A stretch of 64,000 bases of DNA from Kitasatospora sp. SUK 42 (GCF_015776785.2 NZ_LFMD02000003.1:1904081-1968080); one strand, 5' to 3'. Positions 7,060 to 16,464 are shown, counted from the stretch's first letter. Numbers and translations: made by a program. The notes: generated from the letters alone by a model not told the origin.

Positions 7060-9432
7060 ATGACCCTTGACATCTCAACCGCGCCCATCGCCTCCGACAC
7101 CAATGACCACGCACCACCGGGCACCCGGGCCCGCTGGGCCCAGGACCTCTCCGCCTCCCTGGTGGTCTTCCTGATCGCCGTGCCGTTCTCCCTCGGCATC
7201 GCGCTCGCCACCGGCGCCCCACTCACCGCCGGACTGGCCGCCGCAGCCGTGGGCGGCATCCTGGTCGGACTGTTCGGCGGCACCCCGCTCCAGGTCAGCG
7301 GCCCCTCCGCCGCGCTGACCGTGGTCACCGCGGGGCTGATCACCCAGTACGGCTGGCGGGCGACCTGCGCCGTCACCGTCGCCTCCGGGCTGCTCCAACT
7401 CCTGCTCGGCGTACGCCGGGTGGCCCGGACGGCGCTCGCCGTCTCGCCCGCGATCGTGCACGGCATGCTGGCCGGGGTCGGGCTCACCATCGCCATCGCG
7501 CAGCTGCACGTCGCCCTCGGCGGCTCCCCGCAGAGTTCCGCGATCGCCAACCTCCTCGCCCTGCCGGGGCAGTTGGCCGGTCCGCACCCGCCCGCGCTGC
7601 TGGTCGGCGCTGTGACCGCGGTGGTGCTGCTGGGCTGGCCCCGGCTCGGCCGACTCCCGGGCCGCGCGGGAGAGTTCGGCGCCCGCCTGGCCAAGGTGCC
7701 CGGGCCGCTGGCCGCCGTGGCCGTTGCCACCGCGCTCGCCATCGCCATGGACCTGCGGCTCGCCCACATCGAACTGCCAGCCTGGCAGCCGCACGGGATC
7801 GCGCCCGCGCTGCCACACGGCTCGCCCACCGGGGTGATCGCCGCCGTCCTCACCGTCACTGCCGTGGCGAGCGTGGAGTCGCTGCTGTCCGCCGTCGCGG
7901 TCGACCGGATGAGTCGGCGCACCGGCGACCTCGACCGTGAACTGCGCGGACAGGGCATCGCCAACATGGTCAGCGGCCTGGTCGGCGGGCTGCCGATCGC
8001 CGGCGGCGCCGTACGCAGCACCGCCAACGTGCGGGCCGGCGGGCAGACCAGGTGGGCCTCGGTGCTGCACGGCGTGTGGGTGCTCGCCGCAGCGCTGGCG
8101 CTGACCGGCGGGCTGCGCCGGATCCCGCTGGCCGCACTGGCCGCGCTGGTGCTGGTGGTCGGGCTGCAGATGGTGAGCTTCGCGCACATCCGCAACGTGC
8201 ACCGACACCGCGAGTTCCCGGTCTACCTGACCACCGTGCTCGCCGTGGTCGCCTTCGGCGTGCTGTGGGGCGTCGGGCTCGGCGCCGGCACCGCCGCACT
8301 GCTCGCGCTCTACCGGCTGACCCGCGCCCACGTGGACGTCGAGGCCCACCCCGACGGCCCGGTCACCGTCCAGACCCACGGGCCGCTGACCTTCGCCGCC
8401 GTCCCCCGGCTGAGCCGGGCGCTGGCCGGCATCCCCGCGGGCGCCGAGGTCGCGGTGGTGCACGACGGCTCCTTCCTGGACCACGCCGCGTACGAGACGC
8501 TGCACAACTGGCGGACCGGGCACCAGGCCGCGGGAGGACGGGTCTCGATGGTGACGCGGCGCCCGGACGACGAGGTGCTCGACCCCGACGGCACCGTCCG
8601 TGCGGGCAGTTCGCCGGGCCCGCACCGCTGCCGGGCCTGGACGCCCTGGGTCGGCCACCACTGCATCGAGCAGCAGGAGGATCCGCACGGCCGGCTGCTG
8701 GACGGCGTCCGGGTGTTCCAGCGGCACACCGCCCCGCTGATCAGGCCCGAACTCGCCCGACTGGCCCGGGAGGGGCAGACGCCCTCGCAGCTCTTCCTGA
8801 CCTGCGCGGACTCCCGGATGGTCACCAGCATGATCACCAACAGCGGCCCGGGCGACCTGTTCACCGTCCGCAACGTCGGCAACCTGGTGCCGGCCCCGTT
8901 CGAGCCCGGCGCGGCCGACGACTCGGTGGCCGCCGCGGTGCAGTACGCCGTCGAAGCGCTGGAGGTGCGCTCGATCACGGTCTGCGGCCACTCCGGCTGC
9001 GGAGCGATGAAGGCACTGCTGGACGGTGTGCACGAGCGCCCCGTGCCGCCCACCCCGCTGACCCGCTGGCTGCGCAACGGCCGCGGCTCGCTGGACCGGC
9101 TCCGACGGGCCCCGGCCGAGTTCGCCGACCGGCCGGTGGTGGACCTCGCGGAGCAGCTCTGCATCACCAACGTGGTCCAGCAGCTGGACCAGCTGATGGC
9201 GAACCCGGCGGTGGAGCGCCGGGTCGAGGAGGGCACCCTGCGGCTGGTGGGGATGTACTTCGACTTCGCCACCGCCCAGGCCTACGTCCTGGACCGCGCC
9301 GCGGGGACGTTCAGCCCCGTCGAGGCCCGGCCCGTCGAGGCCCGGCCCAATGGGGCATCGGCCGAACGGGTGAGAAAGGACGGCCGGGTTCCGGCCTGCG
9401 ACGGCGAGGAGGACCCGCAGCTGGCCGCCTGA
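7060..9432 (+). CDS. SulP anion transporter fused to beta-carbonic anhydrase
   Basis: A 790-residue fusion. Residues about 25-395 are a SulP/SLC26 membrane domain with some ten to twelve helices, starting QDLSASLVVFLIAVPFSLGI; residues about 420-500 are a reduced STAS-like domain; residues about 545-755 are a cytoplasmic beta-carbonic anhydrase. Zinc ligands are visible: Cys582 and the Asp584-Arg586 dyad in CADSR, then His644 and Cys647 in HSGCG. The probable role is bicarbonate (or sulphate) uptake coupled to CO2/bicarbonate interconversion at the membrane. A short repeat PVEARPVEAR lies near the C-terminus. It is followed by a terminator and by acsA; bicarbonate supply may help carboxylase-dependent growth, which is inference. 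The true anion is not shown by sequence. Confidence 0.92.
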   Translation: MTLDISTAPIASDTNDHAPPGTRARWAQDLSASLVVFLIAVPFSLGIALATGAPLTAGLAAAAVGGILVGLFGGTPLQVSGPSAALTVVTAGLITQYGWRATCAVTVASGLLQLLLGVRRVARTALAVSPAIVHGMLAGVGLTIAIAQLHVALGGSPQSSAIANLLALPGQLAGPHPPALLVGAVTAVVLLGWPRLGRLPGRAGEFGARLAKVPGPLAAVAVATALAIAMDLRLAHIELPAWQPHGIAPALPHGSPTGVIAAVLTVTAVASVESLLSAVAVDRMSRRTGDLDRELRGQGIANMVSGLVGGLPIAGGAVRSTANVRAGGQTRWASVLHGVWVLAAALALTGGLRRIPLAALAALVLVVGLQMVSFAHIRNVHRHREFPVYLTTVLAVVAFGVLWGVGLGAGTAALLALYRLTRAHVDVEAHPDGPVTVQTHGPLTFAAVPRLSRALAGIPAGAEVAVVHDGSFLDHAAYETLHNWRTGHQAAGGRVSMVTRRPDDEVLDPDGTVRAGSSPGPHRCRAWTPWVGHHCIEQQEDPHGRLLDGVRVFQRHTAPLIRPELARLAREGQTPSQLFLTCADSRMVTSMITNSGPGDLFTVRNVGNLVPAPFEPGAADDSVAAAVQYAVEALEVRSITVCGHSGCGAMKALLDGVHERPVPPTPLTRWLRNGRGSLDRLRRAPAEFADRPVVDLAEQLCITNVVQQLDQLMANPAVERRVEEGTLRLVGMYFDFATAQAYVLDRAAGTFSPVEARPVEARPNGASAERVRKDGRVPACDGEEDPQLAA

Positions 9433-9481
9433 AAGCCGGGTCCGTGTCCCCGCCGGGCGGGCCGGGGCACGGGCCCATCAA

Positions 9482-9524
9482 CCACCGGGCGATCTACCAC
9501 CTCAGGCGGTGGGTCGCCCGGTGG
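9482..9524 (+). terminator. Terminator after SulP-CA gene
   Basis: Stem CCACCGGGCGA / TCGCCCGGTGG (11 bp, perfect) with a secondary stem CCACC/GGTGG inside the loop. Confidence 0.75.
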
Positions 9525-9543
9525 CCGTTCGATCCTCGGTCAA

Positions 9544-9555
9544 AGGTCTACACCA
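9544..9555 (+). promoter_or_regulatory. dre-like (DasR-type) site upstream of acsA
   Basis: AGGTCTACACCA matches 10 of the 12 core bases of the DasR response element TGGTCTAGACCA. It lies about 120 bases upstream of the acsA start. DasR is the GlcNAc-responsive GntR regulator of streptomycetes; its action here is inference. Confidence 0.4.
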
Positions 9556-9672
9556 ATTCCCAAGAGACTCTTGTCAACTGCCCCGTTCGCCTGGTGAGCT
9601 GTGTGCTGGGACACACGGGACAATCCCCACGCACGGGATCGCCCCCGATCATGACTCGATGAGGAGTGCGCG

Positions 9673-11628
9673 TTGAGCAACGAGAGCCTGGCCAACCTGC
9701 TCAAGGAGGAGCGGCGTTTCGCCCCGCCGGCAGAGCTCGCCGCAGCCGCCAACGTCACCGCGGCCGCGTACGCTCAGGCCTCCGAGGACCGTCTGGGCTT
9801 CTGGGCCGAGCAGGCCCGTCGGCTCAGCTGGGCCGTCGAGCCGACCGAAACGCTCGACTGGTCCAACCCGCCCTTCGCCAAGTGGTTCGCCGACGGCAAG
9901 CTCAACGTGGCCTACAACTGCGTCGACCGCCACGTGGAGAACGGTCTCGGCGACCGGGTCGCCATCCACTTCGAGGGCGAGCCCGGTGACAGCCGCTCGA
10001 TCACCTACGCCCAGCTCAAGGACGAGGTCTCGCAGGCCGCCAACGCCCTGCTGGAGCTCGGCGTCCGCAAGGGCGACCGGGTCGCGGTCTACCTGCCGAT
10101 GATCGCCGAGGCGGTCGTCGCCATCCTCGCCTGCGCCCGGATCGGCGCCACCCACTCGGTGGTCTTCGGCGGCTTCTCCGCCGACGCCGTCGCCTCCCGC
10201 ATCCAGGACGCCCAGGCGAAGCTCGTCATCACCTCCGACGGCGGCTACCGCCGCGGCAAGCCCTCGGCCCTCAAGCCGGCCATCGACGAGGCGCTCACCA
10301 AGGTCGACGGGGTCGAGCACGTCCTGGTGATCCGCCGCACCGGGCAGGAGATCGCCTGGACCGAGGGCCGCGACGTCTGGTGGCACGAGATCACCGCGCG
10401 CCAGTCCACCGAGCACGCCCCCGAGGCGCACGACGCCGAGCACCCGCTCTTCATCCTGTACACCTCGGGCACCACCGGTAAGCCCAAGGGCATCCTGCAC
10501 ACCTCGGGCGGCTACCTCACCCAGGTCAGCTACTCCCACCACGCGGTCTTCGACCTCAAGCCGGAGACCGACGTCTACTGGTGCACCGCCGACATCGGCT
10601 GGGTCACGGGCCACTCGTACATCGTCTACGGCCCGCTCTCCAACGGCGCCACCCAGGTCATCTACGAGGGCACCCCGGACACCCCTCACCAGGGCCGGTT
10701 CTGGGAGATCGTCCAGAAGTACGGCGTCACGATCCTCTACACCGCGCCGACCGCGATCCGCACCTTCATGAAGTGGGGCGACGACATCCCCGCGAAGTTC
10801 GACCTGTCCTCGCTGCGGGTGCTGGGCAGCGTCGGCGAGCCGATCAACCCCGAGGCCTGGGTCTGGTACCGCGAGCACATCGGCGCCGGCAAGTGCCCGA
10901 TCGTGGACACCTGGTGGCAGACCGAGACCGGCGCCATCATGATCAGCCCGCTGCCGGGCGTCACCGAGACCAAGCCGGGCTCGGCCCAGCGCGCCCTGCC
11001 GGGCATCTCGGCCACCGTGGTGGACGACGAGGCCAACGAGGTCCCGAACGGCTCCGGCGGGTACCTGGTGCTCACCGAGCCGTGGCCGTCCATGCTCCGC
11101 ACCATCTGGGGCGACGACCAGCGCTACATCGACACCTACTGGTCGCGCTTCGCGGGCCGCTACTTCGCCGGTGACGGCGCCAAGAAGGACGAGGACGGCG
11201 ACATCTGGCTGCTCGGCCGGGTCGACGACGTCATGCTGGTCTCCGGCCACAACATCTCCACCACCGAGGTCGAGTCGGCCCTGGTCGGCCACCCGTCCGT
11301 GGCCGAGTCCGCCGTGGTCGGCGCCGCCGACGCCACCACCGGCCAGGCCATCGTCGCCTTCGTGATCCTGCGCGGCGGCATCACCGAGAGCCCCGAGCTG
11401 GTCGACGAGCTGCGGGCGCACGTCGGCCGCACGCTCGGCCCGATCGCCAAGCCGAAGCAGATCAAGGTGGTCGGCGAGCTGCCGAAGACCCGCTCCGGCA
11501 AGATCATGCGCCGCCTGCTGCGCGACATCGCCGAGGGCCGCGAGGTCGGTGACACCACCACCCTCGCCGACAGCACGGTGATGAGCCAGATCCAGGCACA
11601 GCTGCCGTCGTCCGACGACAAGAGCTGA
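9673..11628 (+). CDS. acsA: Acetyl-CoA synthetase (AMP-forming)
   Basis: Activates acetate to acetyl-CoA through acetyl-AMP in the cytoplasm. The 651 residues match the usual Acs length. The adenylation motif YTSGTTGKPKG, the WWQTETG motif and the C-terminal PKTRSGKIMRR are present; Lys610 in SGKIMR is the residue reversibly acetylated in Acs enzymes and needed for adenylation. TTG at 9673 is the start, supported by GAGGAG at 9661-9666 with a six-base spacer. It is probably a single-gene transcript, with a dre-like site upstream and terminator 11713-11744 downstream. Confidence 0.95.
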   Translation: MSNESLANLLKEERRFAPPAELAAAANVTAAAYAQASEDRLGFWAEQARRLSWAVEPTETLDWSNPPFAKWFADGKLNVAYNCVDRHVENGLGDRVAIHFEGEPGDSRSITYAQLKDEVSQAANALLELGVRKGDRVAVYLPMIAEAVVAILACARIGATHSVVFGGFSADAVASRIQDAQAKLVITSDGGYRRGKPSALKPAIDEALTKVDGVEHVLVIRRTGQEIAWTEGRDVWWHEITARQSTEHAPEAHDAEHPLFILYTSGTTGKPKGILHTSGGYLTQVSYSHHAVFDLKPETDVYWCTADIGWVTGHSYIVYGPLSNGATQVIYEGTPDTPHQGRFWEIVQKYGVTILYTAPTAIRTFMKWGDDIPAKFDLSSLRVLGSVGEPINPEAWVWYREHIGAGKCPIVDTWWQTETGAIMISPLPGVTETKPGSAQRALPGISATVVDDEANEVPNGSGGYLVLTEPWPSMLRTIWGDDQRYIDTYWSRFAGRYFAGDGAKKDEDGDIWLLGRVDDVMLVSGHNISTTEVESALVGHPSVAESAVVGAADATTGQAIVAFVILRGGITESPELVDELRAHVGRTLGPIAKPKQIKVVGELPKTRSGKIMRRLLRDIAEGREVGDTTTLADSTVMSQIQAQLPSSDDKS

Positions 11629-11636
11629 AAGCGTTC

Positions 11637-11700
11637 ACGGCTGAGCACACCGACAACCAGACGCGCTGACGGCTGAGCACATCGACAGCCGAGCGCGCTG
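11637..11700. repeat. 32-bp tandem duplication after acsA stop
   Basis: Two units (11637-11668, 11669-11700) beginning ACGGCTGAGCACA and ending GCGCTG, differing at about five positions, beginning eight bases past the stop codon. Confidence 0.8.
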
Positions 11701-11712
11701 AACAGGCGAACC

Positions 11713-11744
11713 GGGCCCCGGGCGGATACCACCGCCCGGGGTCC
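11713..11744 (+). terminator. acsA terminator
   Basis: Stem CCCCGGGCGG / CCGCCCGGGG, extended by three pairs (one G-T), around a six-base loop. Confidence 0.75.
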
Positions 11745-12003
11745 CGTCGTCATGCCGGTCCGCTGCTCCTCCGGGGTTCCGTTGCTCCTCCGGATGCTCC
11801 TCCGGAGTGCAGAACCGGCCGACAGGGTTTGAGTCCTCGAATAGGACAATCTGGATGTCACTCGAACGTCCCTTAGACTGTTAGGGACGCATCAAGATCC
11901 TTGAGCAGGAATCCGGGCGTCACAGGGCGCGCCGGGAAGTCTGGTCGGCACATGCACCACCCGTGCATCCGTTGCCGCTCCCAGCCCCCTCAGGAGGTCC
12001 CGC

Positions 12004-13380
12004 GTGACCGACCAGCCGCCCGTCCACGAGCCGACGACCCGCCGCCGGCAGCTGCTCGGCCGACTGTCACTGCCCGAGCGCACCTTCATCACCGACGCCC
12101 TGCGCACCGAGACGGTCGGTGGCACGCTGCTGCTGATCGCCGCCGTGGTCGCGCTGATCTGGGCCAACGTCTGGCCGCACGCGTACGAGAGCATGCTCGG
12201 CTACACCATCGGCCCGTCCGCCCCGCTCCACCTCGACCTCAGCCTGGCCACCTGGGCCAAGGACGGCCTGCTGACGATCTTCTTCTTCGTGGCCGGCATC
12301 GAGCTCAAGCGCGAGTTCGTCGCGGGCGAGCTGCGCACTCCGAGCGCCGCGCTGCTGCCGGTCATAGCCGCCGTCTGCGGCGTCGCGCTGCCCGCGATCC
12401 TGTTCGCACTGGTCAACTCCGGCAGCGGCGGCCACCCCGGCGGCTGGGCCATCCCGACCGCCACCGACATCGCCTTCGCGCTCGGCGTGCTGGCCGTGGT
12501 CGGCAGCCACCTGCCCTCTCCCCTGCGCGCCTTCCTGCTGACCCTGGCCGTGGTCGACGACCTGATCGCGATCCTGATCATCGCGATCTTCTACAGCTCC
12601 GGGATCAAGTTCTGGGCACTCGGCCTGGCCTTCGCCGGTCTGGTGCTGTTCTGGTTCCTGCACCGGCGCGGGGTGAAGGGCTGGTACCTGTTCGTACCGC
12701 TGGCCGTCGTGGTCTGGGCGCTGATGCACGAGAGCGGCATCCACGCCACGGTGGCGGGCGTCGCGATGGGCCTGATGCTGCGCTGCCACCGGGAGGGCGA
12801 CGAGCAGCACTCCCCCGGCGAGCACATCGAGCACCTGGTCCGCCCGCTCTCGGCCGGCCTCGCCGTCCCGGTGTTCGCGCTGTTCTCGGCCGGGGTGGCG
12901 ATATCCGGCCCGGCGCTGCGCGAGGTGTTCACCCAGGCCACCCCGCTGGGCATCATGATCGGCCTGCTGGTCGGCAAGACGGTGGGCGTGTTCGGCGGCA
13001 CCTGGCTGGCCGCCCGGTTCACCCGGGCCGAGCTGAACCCGCAGCTCAAGTGGGCCGACCTGTTCGCCGTCTCGGTGCTGGCAGGGATCGGCTTCACCGT
13101 CTCGCTGCTGATCAGCGAGCTGGCCTTCCCGCAGGACCTGGCGCTGGCCGAGCGTTCCAAGACGGCCGTCCTGGTCGGCTCGCTGCTCTGCGCGGTCGTC
13201 GCCACCGTGCTGCTCAAGCTGCGCAACCGGCACTACCGCGCGCTGTGCGAGGAGGAGGACCGGGACGTGGACGGCGACGGGGTCCCGGACATCTACCAGG
13301 AGGACGACCCTGCCTGGCGGGCACGGGTCTCCGAACCCGCCCACCGACTGCCCGGCGAGGGCTCCGGCACCGGCCGCTGA
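12004..13380 (+). CDS. nhaA: Na+/H+ antiporter NhaA
   Basis: Inner-membrane antiporter exchanging cytoplasmic Na+ for external protons. The 458 residues carry about twelve membrane helices and the paired aspartates of the ion-binding site, Asp185-Asp186 in VVDDLIAI. The N-terminal RRRQLLGRLSLPERTFI and a long acidic C-terminal tail (from about 410, EEEDRDVDGDGVPD) are cytoplasmic. The tail resembles a calcium-binding-like DxDGDG stretch, but no EF-hand is claimed. GTG at 12004 has AGGAGG just upstream. Confidence 0.93.
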   Translation: MTDQPPVHEPTTRRRQLLGRLSLPERTFITDALRTETVGGTLLLIAAVVALIWANVWPHAYESMLGYTIGPSAPLHLDLSLATWAKDGLLTIFFFVAGIELKREFVAGELRTPSAALLPVIAAVCGVALPAILFALVNSGSGGHPGGWAIPTATDIAFALGVLAVVGSHLPSPLRAFLLTLAVVDDLIAILIIAIFYSSGIKFWALGLAFAGLVLFWFLHRRGVKGWYLFVPLAVVVWALMHESGIHATVAGVAMGLMLRCHREGDEQHSPGEHIEHLVRPLSAGLAVPVFALFSAGVAISGPALREVFTQATPLGIMIGLLVGKTVGVFGGTWLAARFTRAELNPQLKWADLFAVSVLAGIGFTVSLLISELAFPQDLALAERSKTAVLVGSLLCAVVATVLLKLRNRHYRALCEEEDRDVDGDGVPDIYQEDDPAWRARVSEPAHRLPGEGSGTGR

Positions 13381-13625
13381 GTCCGCCACGGGCCTCGCGG
13401 GGCCCCGGGCCCGGGGGTCCACCCCTGAATCCGGCACCGGGCCCCACGGCCCTGCCGCGGCCGGGACACGTCCCCCCGGCGGGGCCCCGGAGTGGTGTCC
13501 GACTGACCGGTAGGGGCATGATTCTGAGCTGTCGACAACCCACTGACGCCTCCGGACCCCCCACCGGCCCCGGAACCGCACACCGCGACGGCGTCACGCC
13601 GTACAGCCACAGAGGAGAACCGCTG

Positions 13626-14102
13626 ATGCCCACAGGAGCCGCAGACCCGTCCAGCAACGGCCGGGCGCCCTACGAGGGCGAGCGTTCGGTGGGACAGCTG
13701 TTCGCGGCGGCCACCGCTGACCTGTCCGCGCTGGTCCACGACGAGATCGCGCTCGCCAAGTCCGAGATCCGCGCGGACGTCAAGCGCGGCGTCTCCGGCG
13801 GGGTGTCGATCGCGGTGGCCGCCGTGATCGCGCTGTTCTCCGTCCCGATGCTGAGCGCTGCGGCGGCCTTCGGCATCCACGCGCTGGGCCTGTCGCTCGG
13901 CTGGTCCTTCCTCGTCGTGGCGGGCGCCTACCTGGTGCTCGCGGTGCTGCTCGGGCTGCTGGCCTACCGCTCCTTCAAGAAGATCGAGCCGCCGCACCGC
14001 GCCATCGAGGGCGCTCAGAAGACCGCCGACGTGTTGAAGAACGCCCGTCCGCGCCCGGCCACCAAGGAGGAGATCGACCGGGCCCTGGGCCGCATCCCGT
14101 AA
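13626..14102 (+). CDS. Phage holin-like (Actinobacterial holin-X) membrane protein
   Basis: A 158-residue protein with an N-terminal soluble amphipathic segment (about 20-62) and two membrane helices (about 63-88 and 93-118), followed by a basic/acidic C-terminus. It fits the putative actinobacterial holin-X / phage holin family protein found after nhaA in streptomycetes. It is a chromosomal house gene rather than a prophage relic, as no phage genes are near. GAGGAG precedes the ATG. The function is unknown; some relatives are stress-related membrane proteins. Confidence 0.8.
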   Translation: MPTGAADPSSNGRAPYEGERSVGQLFAAATADLSALVHDEIALAKSEIRADVKRGVSGGVSIAVAAVIALFSVPMLSAAAAFGIHALGLSLGWSFLVVAGAYLVLAVLLGLLAYRSFKKIEPPHRAIEGAQKTADVLKNARPRPATKEEIDRALGRIP

Positions 14103-14179
14103 ACGCGGGAGGGCGCTCGAACCCGCCGACAGCGAGTGCCGGGCACGTGTCCGGCGCACGGATGTGACACGCTCTCGGT

Positions 14180-15289
14180 ATGCCGCTTGACCAGACGCCC
14201 GTGCCCGCGCAGCCGTCCGCCGATTCCGGCCTCGACTCCGGCTCCGAGCCGGCCCCCGCACAGGGCCCCGGGCAGGGCCCCGGACAGGGCCCCGAGCCGA
14301 CCGCCGAGCCGGTTGCCGAACAGGCCGCCGCACCGGCCGCCGAGGAGGCCCGCGGCGTCGGAGGCGGCGGAGGCGGCGGCGGTACGGAAGCCTGGGACAT
14401 CCGGCAGCCCGGCCCGTGGACGCACCGCGACCTCGCGGCCAACGGAGCCCGCTTCCACATCGCCGAGCTGGGCACCGGCCCGCTGGTGCTGCTGGTGCAC
14501 GGCTGGCCCGAGTACTGGTGGGCCTGGCGCCACCAGCTGACCGCGCTGGCCGAGGCCGGCTACCGCGCGGTGGCGCTCGACCTGCGGGGCATCGGCGGCA
14601 GCGACCGCACCCCGCGCGGCTACGACCCGGGCAACCTCGCCCTGGACATCACCGGCGTGATCCGCTCGCTCGGCGAGCGCCGGGCGCACCTGGTCGGGCA
14701 CGCCTCGGGCGGCACCCTGGCCTGGGTCGCGGCGGTGATGCGCCCGTCGGTGATCCAGAGCCTCACGGTGGTCTCCGCCGCGCACCCCCGGGACCTGCGC
14801 CGGGCCCTGCTGACCGACCGCCGGCAGATGGCCGCCTTCGACCACGTGCTGGGCTTCCAGCGGCCGTGGATACCGGAGCGCCGCCTGGTGGCCGACGACG
14901 CCGCGCTGGTCGGCCGCTACCTGGACGAGTGGACCGGGCCGAACAAACTGGACGAGACCGCGGTGCACGCGTACCGGCAGGCGATCCGGATCCCCAGCAC
15001 CGCGCACTGCTCGATCGAGCCGTACCGCTGGCTGCTGCGCTCGATGGCCCGGCCGGACGGCATCCAGTTCGCCCGCCGGATGAAGAAGCCGATCACCGCG
15101 CCGACCCTGCACGTCCAGGGCGCCTCGGACCCGGTGCTGCTGTCGCGCACCGCGCTCGGCGGCGGCGAGTACGTCGCGGCGCCGTACCGCTGGCGGCTGC
15201 TGCCGGGGGTCGGGCACTTCCCGCACGAGGAGGCGCCGGAGGAGTTCACCGCCGAGCTGCTGGACTGGGTCGGTCGTCACAAGGAGTGA
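14180..15289 (+). CDS. Alpha/beta hydrolase with unusual nucleophile elbow
   Basis: A 369-residue protein: a low-complexity N-terminus of about 70 residues (PGQGP repeats, then eight Gly from 61) and an epoxide-hydrolase-like alpha/beta fold. Oxyanion motif HGWPEYWWAW is at 107-116 and a C-terminal His lies in GVGHFPHEE. The nucleophile elbow reads GHASGG (173-178), so the position of Asp in epoxide hydrolases (GHDWGG) or Ser in esterases is Ala175, with Ser176 one residue later. Activity is therefore uncertain. It starts at ATG 14180, 77 bases after the holin-like gene. Confidence 0.8.
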   Translation: MPLDQTPVPAQPSADSGLDSGSEPAPAQGPGQGPGQGPEPTAEPVAEQAAAPAAEEARGVGGGGGGGGTEAWDIRQPGPWTHRDLAANGARFHIAELGTGPLVLLVHGWPEYWWAWRHQLTALAEAGYRAVALDLRGIGGSDRTPRGYDPGNLALDITGVIRSLGERRAHLVGHASGGTLAWVAAVMRPSVIQSLTVVSAAHPRDLRRALLTDRRQMAAFDHVLGFQRPWIPERRLVADDAALVGRYLDEWTGPNKLDETAVHAYRQAIRIPSTAHCSIEPYRWLLRSMARPDGIQFARRMKKPITAPTLHVQGASDPVLLSRTALGGGEYVAAPYRWRLLPGVGHFPHEEAPEEFTAELLDWVGRHKE

Positions 15290-15434
15290 CGGACCGAGGG
15301 CCCAACGGAGGGGCATCCCGGAAGGGCCGTTGGGCCCAACTCCCTTGCGACTGCGCTCATATGACAACCGCATAGGCCAATTTCGACCCGGCCCGGGCGG
15401 TTACCTCCACCGGCCCAAGGGCATCCCTTCCGGT

Positions 15435-15659
15435 ATGACCTGGATGCCCGATCACGGCGACGCCCCGCACGGCCGACGCCACGACAGCCCCCCGCGCTCC
15501 ACGCACCACCCGGACCGGGCCGAGGACCTCGGTTTCGACGGCCTCGGCTTCGACACCCTCGGCCGCCGTCGGCGCGGGTCGCAGCGGCAGATGGGCATCC
15601 CGCGCATCCTCGGCCGCCGCGCCCGCTGGGTGGGCGCACGACTGCGGCGCGAGACCTGA
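15435..15659 (+). CDS. Small basic hypothetical protein
   Basis: A 74-residue frame from ATG 15435 (MTWMPDHGDA) to TGA at 15659, rich in Arg, His and Asp, ending in a basic segment RRARWVGARLRRET. No family recognised and no strong ribosome site (TTCCGG only), but it fills the gap between the hydrolase and the convergent DUF457 gene with typical third-position GC. Confidence 0.3.
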   Translation: MTWMPDHGDAPHGRRHDSPPRSTHHPDRAEDLGFDGLGFDTLGRRRRGSQRQMGIPRILGRRARWVGARLRRET

Positions 15660-15762
15660 GGCCTCGCGCCGCTTCGGCCGACCGGTCAGCGGCCGGTCGG
15701 CCCACACCCCCGGTCGGCGAACGACGCGACGAGCCGCGCGACGAACGACAACCGCCGCCCGA

Positions 15763-16464
15763 TCAGTTCACGATCGTCGGCGACAGCGCGGTGAACCAGA
15801 GCAGGACGAAGGTCGCCACCGACATGATCGGTACCAGCACCTTGGTCTCGACGTTGTTGCCGCTGCGCTTGATCAGCACGATCTCGTAGCGCTCCTTGTG
15901 CGGCCAGAGCAGCGGCGCGCCCTTCTTGGTCAGGCAGTCGCCCAGCAGGTGCGCCAGAGTGCCCAGCGCGACCGCGTACGGCAGCCAGCCGGGCGAGTTG
16001 GGCATCCAGGTGTTCATCCCGAAGGTGCCGAGCGCGGCCAGGCCGATGACGGTGATCCACGCCTCCGGTCCGTTGCTCGGCGGGCAGAGCCGCAGGGCGC
16101 GGATCGCGAGCGCCAGCAGGAAGAAGGTCACCGCCAGGGTGAAGTTGCGGCCCAGGTAGGTGACGCCGGCCCAGGTGCCGCCGCCCATCAGCGCGACGAA
16201 CAGCAGCGAGTGGGTGGCGTGCCGGTGGCCTCCGGAGGCCCAGGCCACGAAGCGGCAGAGCGCCTTGGAGACCGGGCCGAGGAAGTTGGCGATCGAGCCG
16301 TCGTGGTGGTCGAGGTCCGGCAGCAGGGCCGCCCCCGCGCACAGCACCGTGCCCATCAGTATGTCCGCGGGCTGCAGCGTGGTGTGCAGCAGCAGCGGGG
16401 GCAGGAAGGGAGCGGACGCCGCGTACAGCATCGCTCCGCTCACCGCGTGCGAATGACCCATCAT
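15763..16464 (-). CDS. Metal-dependent hydrolase, YdjM/DUF457 family membrane protein
   Basis: A 233-residue integral membrane protein with about five helices and the signature of LexA-regulated YdjM-type membrane-bound hydrolases: an N-terminal MGHSHAVSG, LLPDLDHHDG, GGHRHATHSLL and HLLGDCLTKKG clusters of His/Asp likely to bind metal in or near the membrane. The ATG-ATG start at 16464/16461 is chosen at the conserved MGHS; the open frame upstream is low-complexity repeat DNA. The substrate is unknown. Confidence 0.82.
   Translation of the reverse strand: MMGHSHAVSGAMLYAASAPFLPPLLLHTTLQPADILMGTVLCAGAALLPDLDHHDGSIANFLGPVSKALCRFVAWASGGHRHATHSLLFVALMGGGTWAGVTYLGRNFTLAVTFFLLALAIRALRLCPPSNGPEAWITVIGLAALGTFGMNTWMPNSPGWLPYAVALGTLAHLLGDCLTKKGAPLLWPHKERYEIVLIKRSGNNVETKVLVPIMSVATFVLLWFTALSPTIVN

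Larger units (their letters stand above)
11629..12003. promoter_or_regulatory. acsA-nhaA intergenic region
   Basis: Contains in order the 32-bp tandem repeat (11637-11700), the acsA terminator (11713-11744), three copies of GCTCCTCCGG near 11764-11800, and a 7-bp inverted repeat CGTCCCT/AGGGACG (11867-11873 and 11883-11889) that flanks TTAGACTGTT and may be an nhaA operator or promoter element. Confidence 0.4.

Noticed and set aside
7075..9033. 652-codon antisense frame over the SulP-CA gene
   Set aside because: His/Gly/Gln-rich shadow with no recognisable domain; the plus-strand fusion has intact membrane and zinc motifs.
13626..14102. Prophage holin
   Set aside because: No lysin or phage structural genes nearby; it matches a conserved chromosomal holin-like family.
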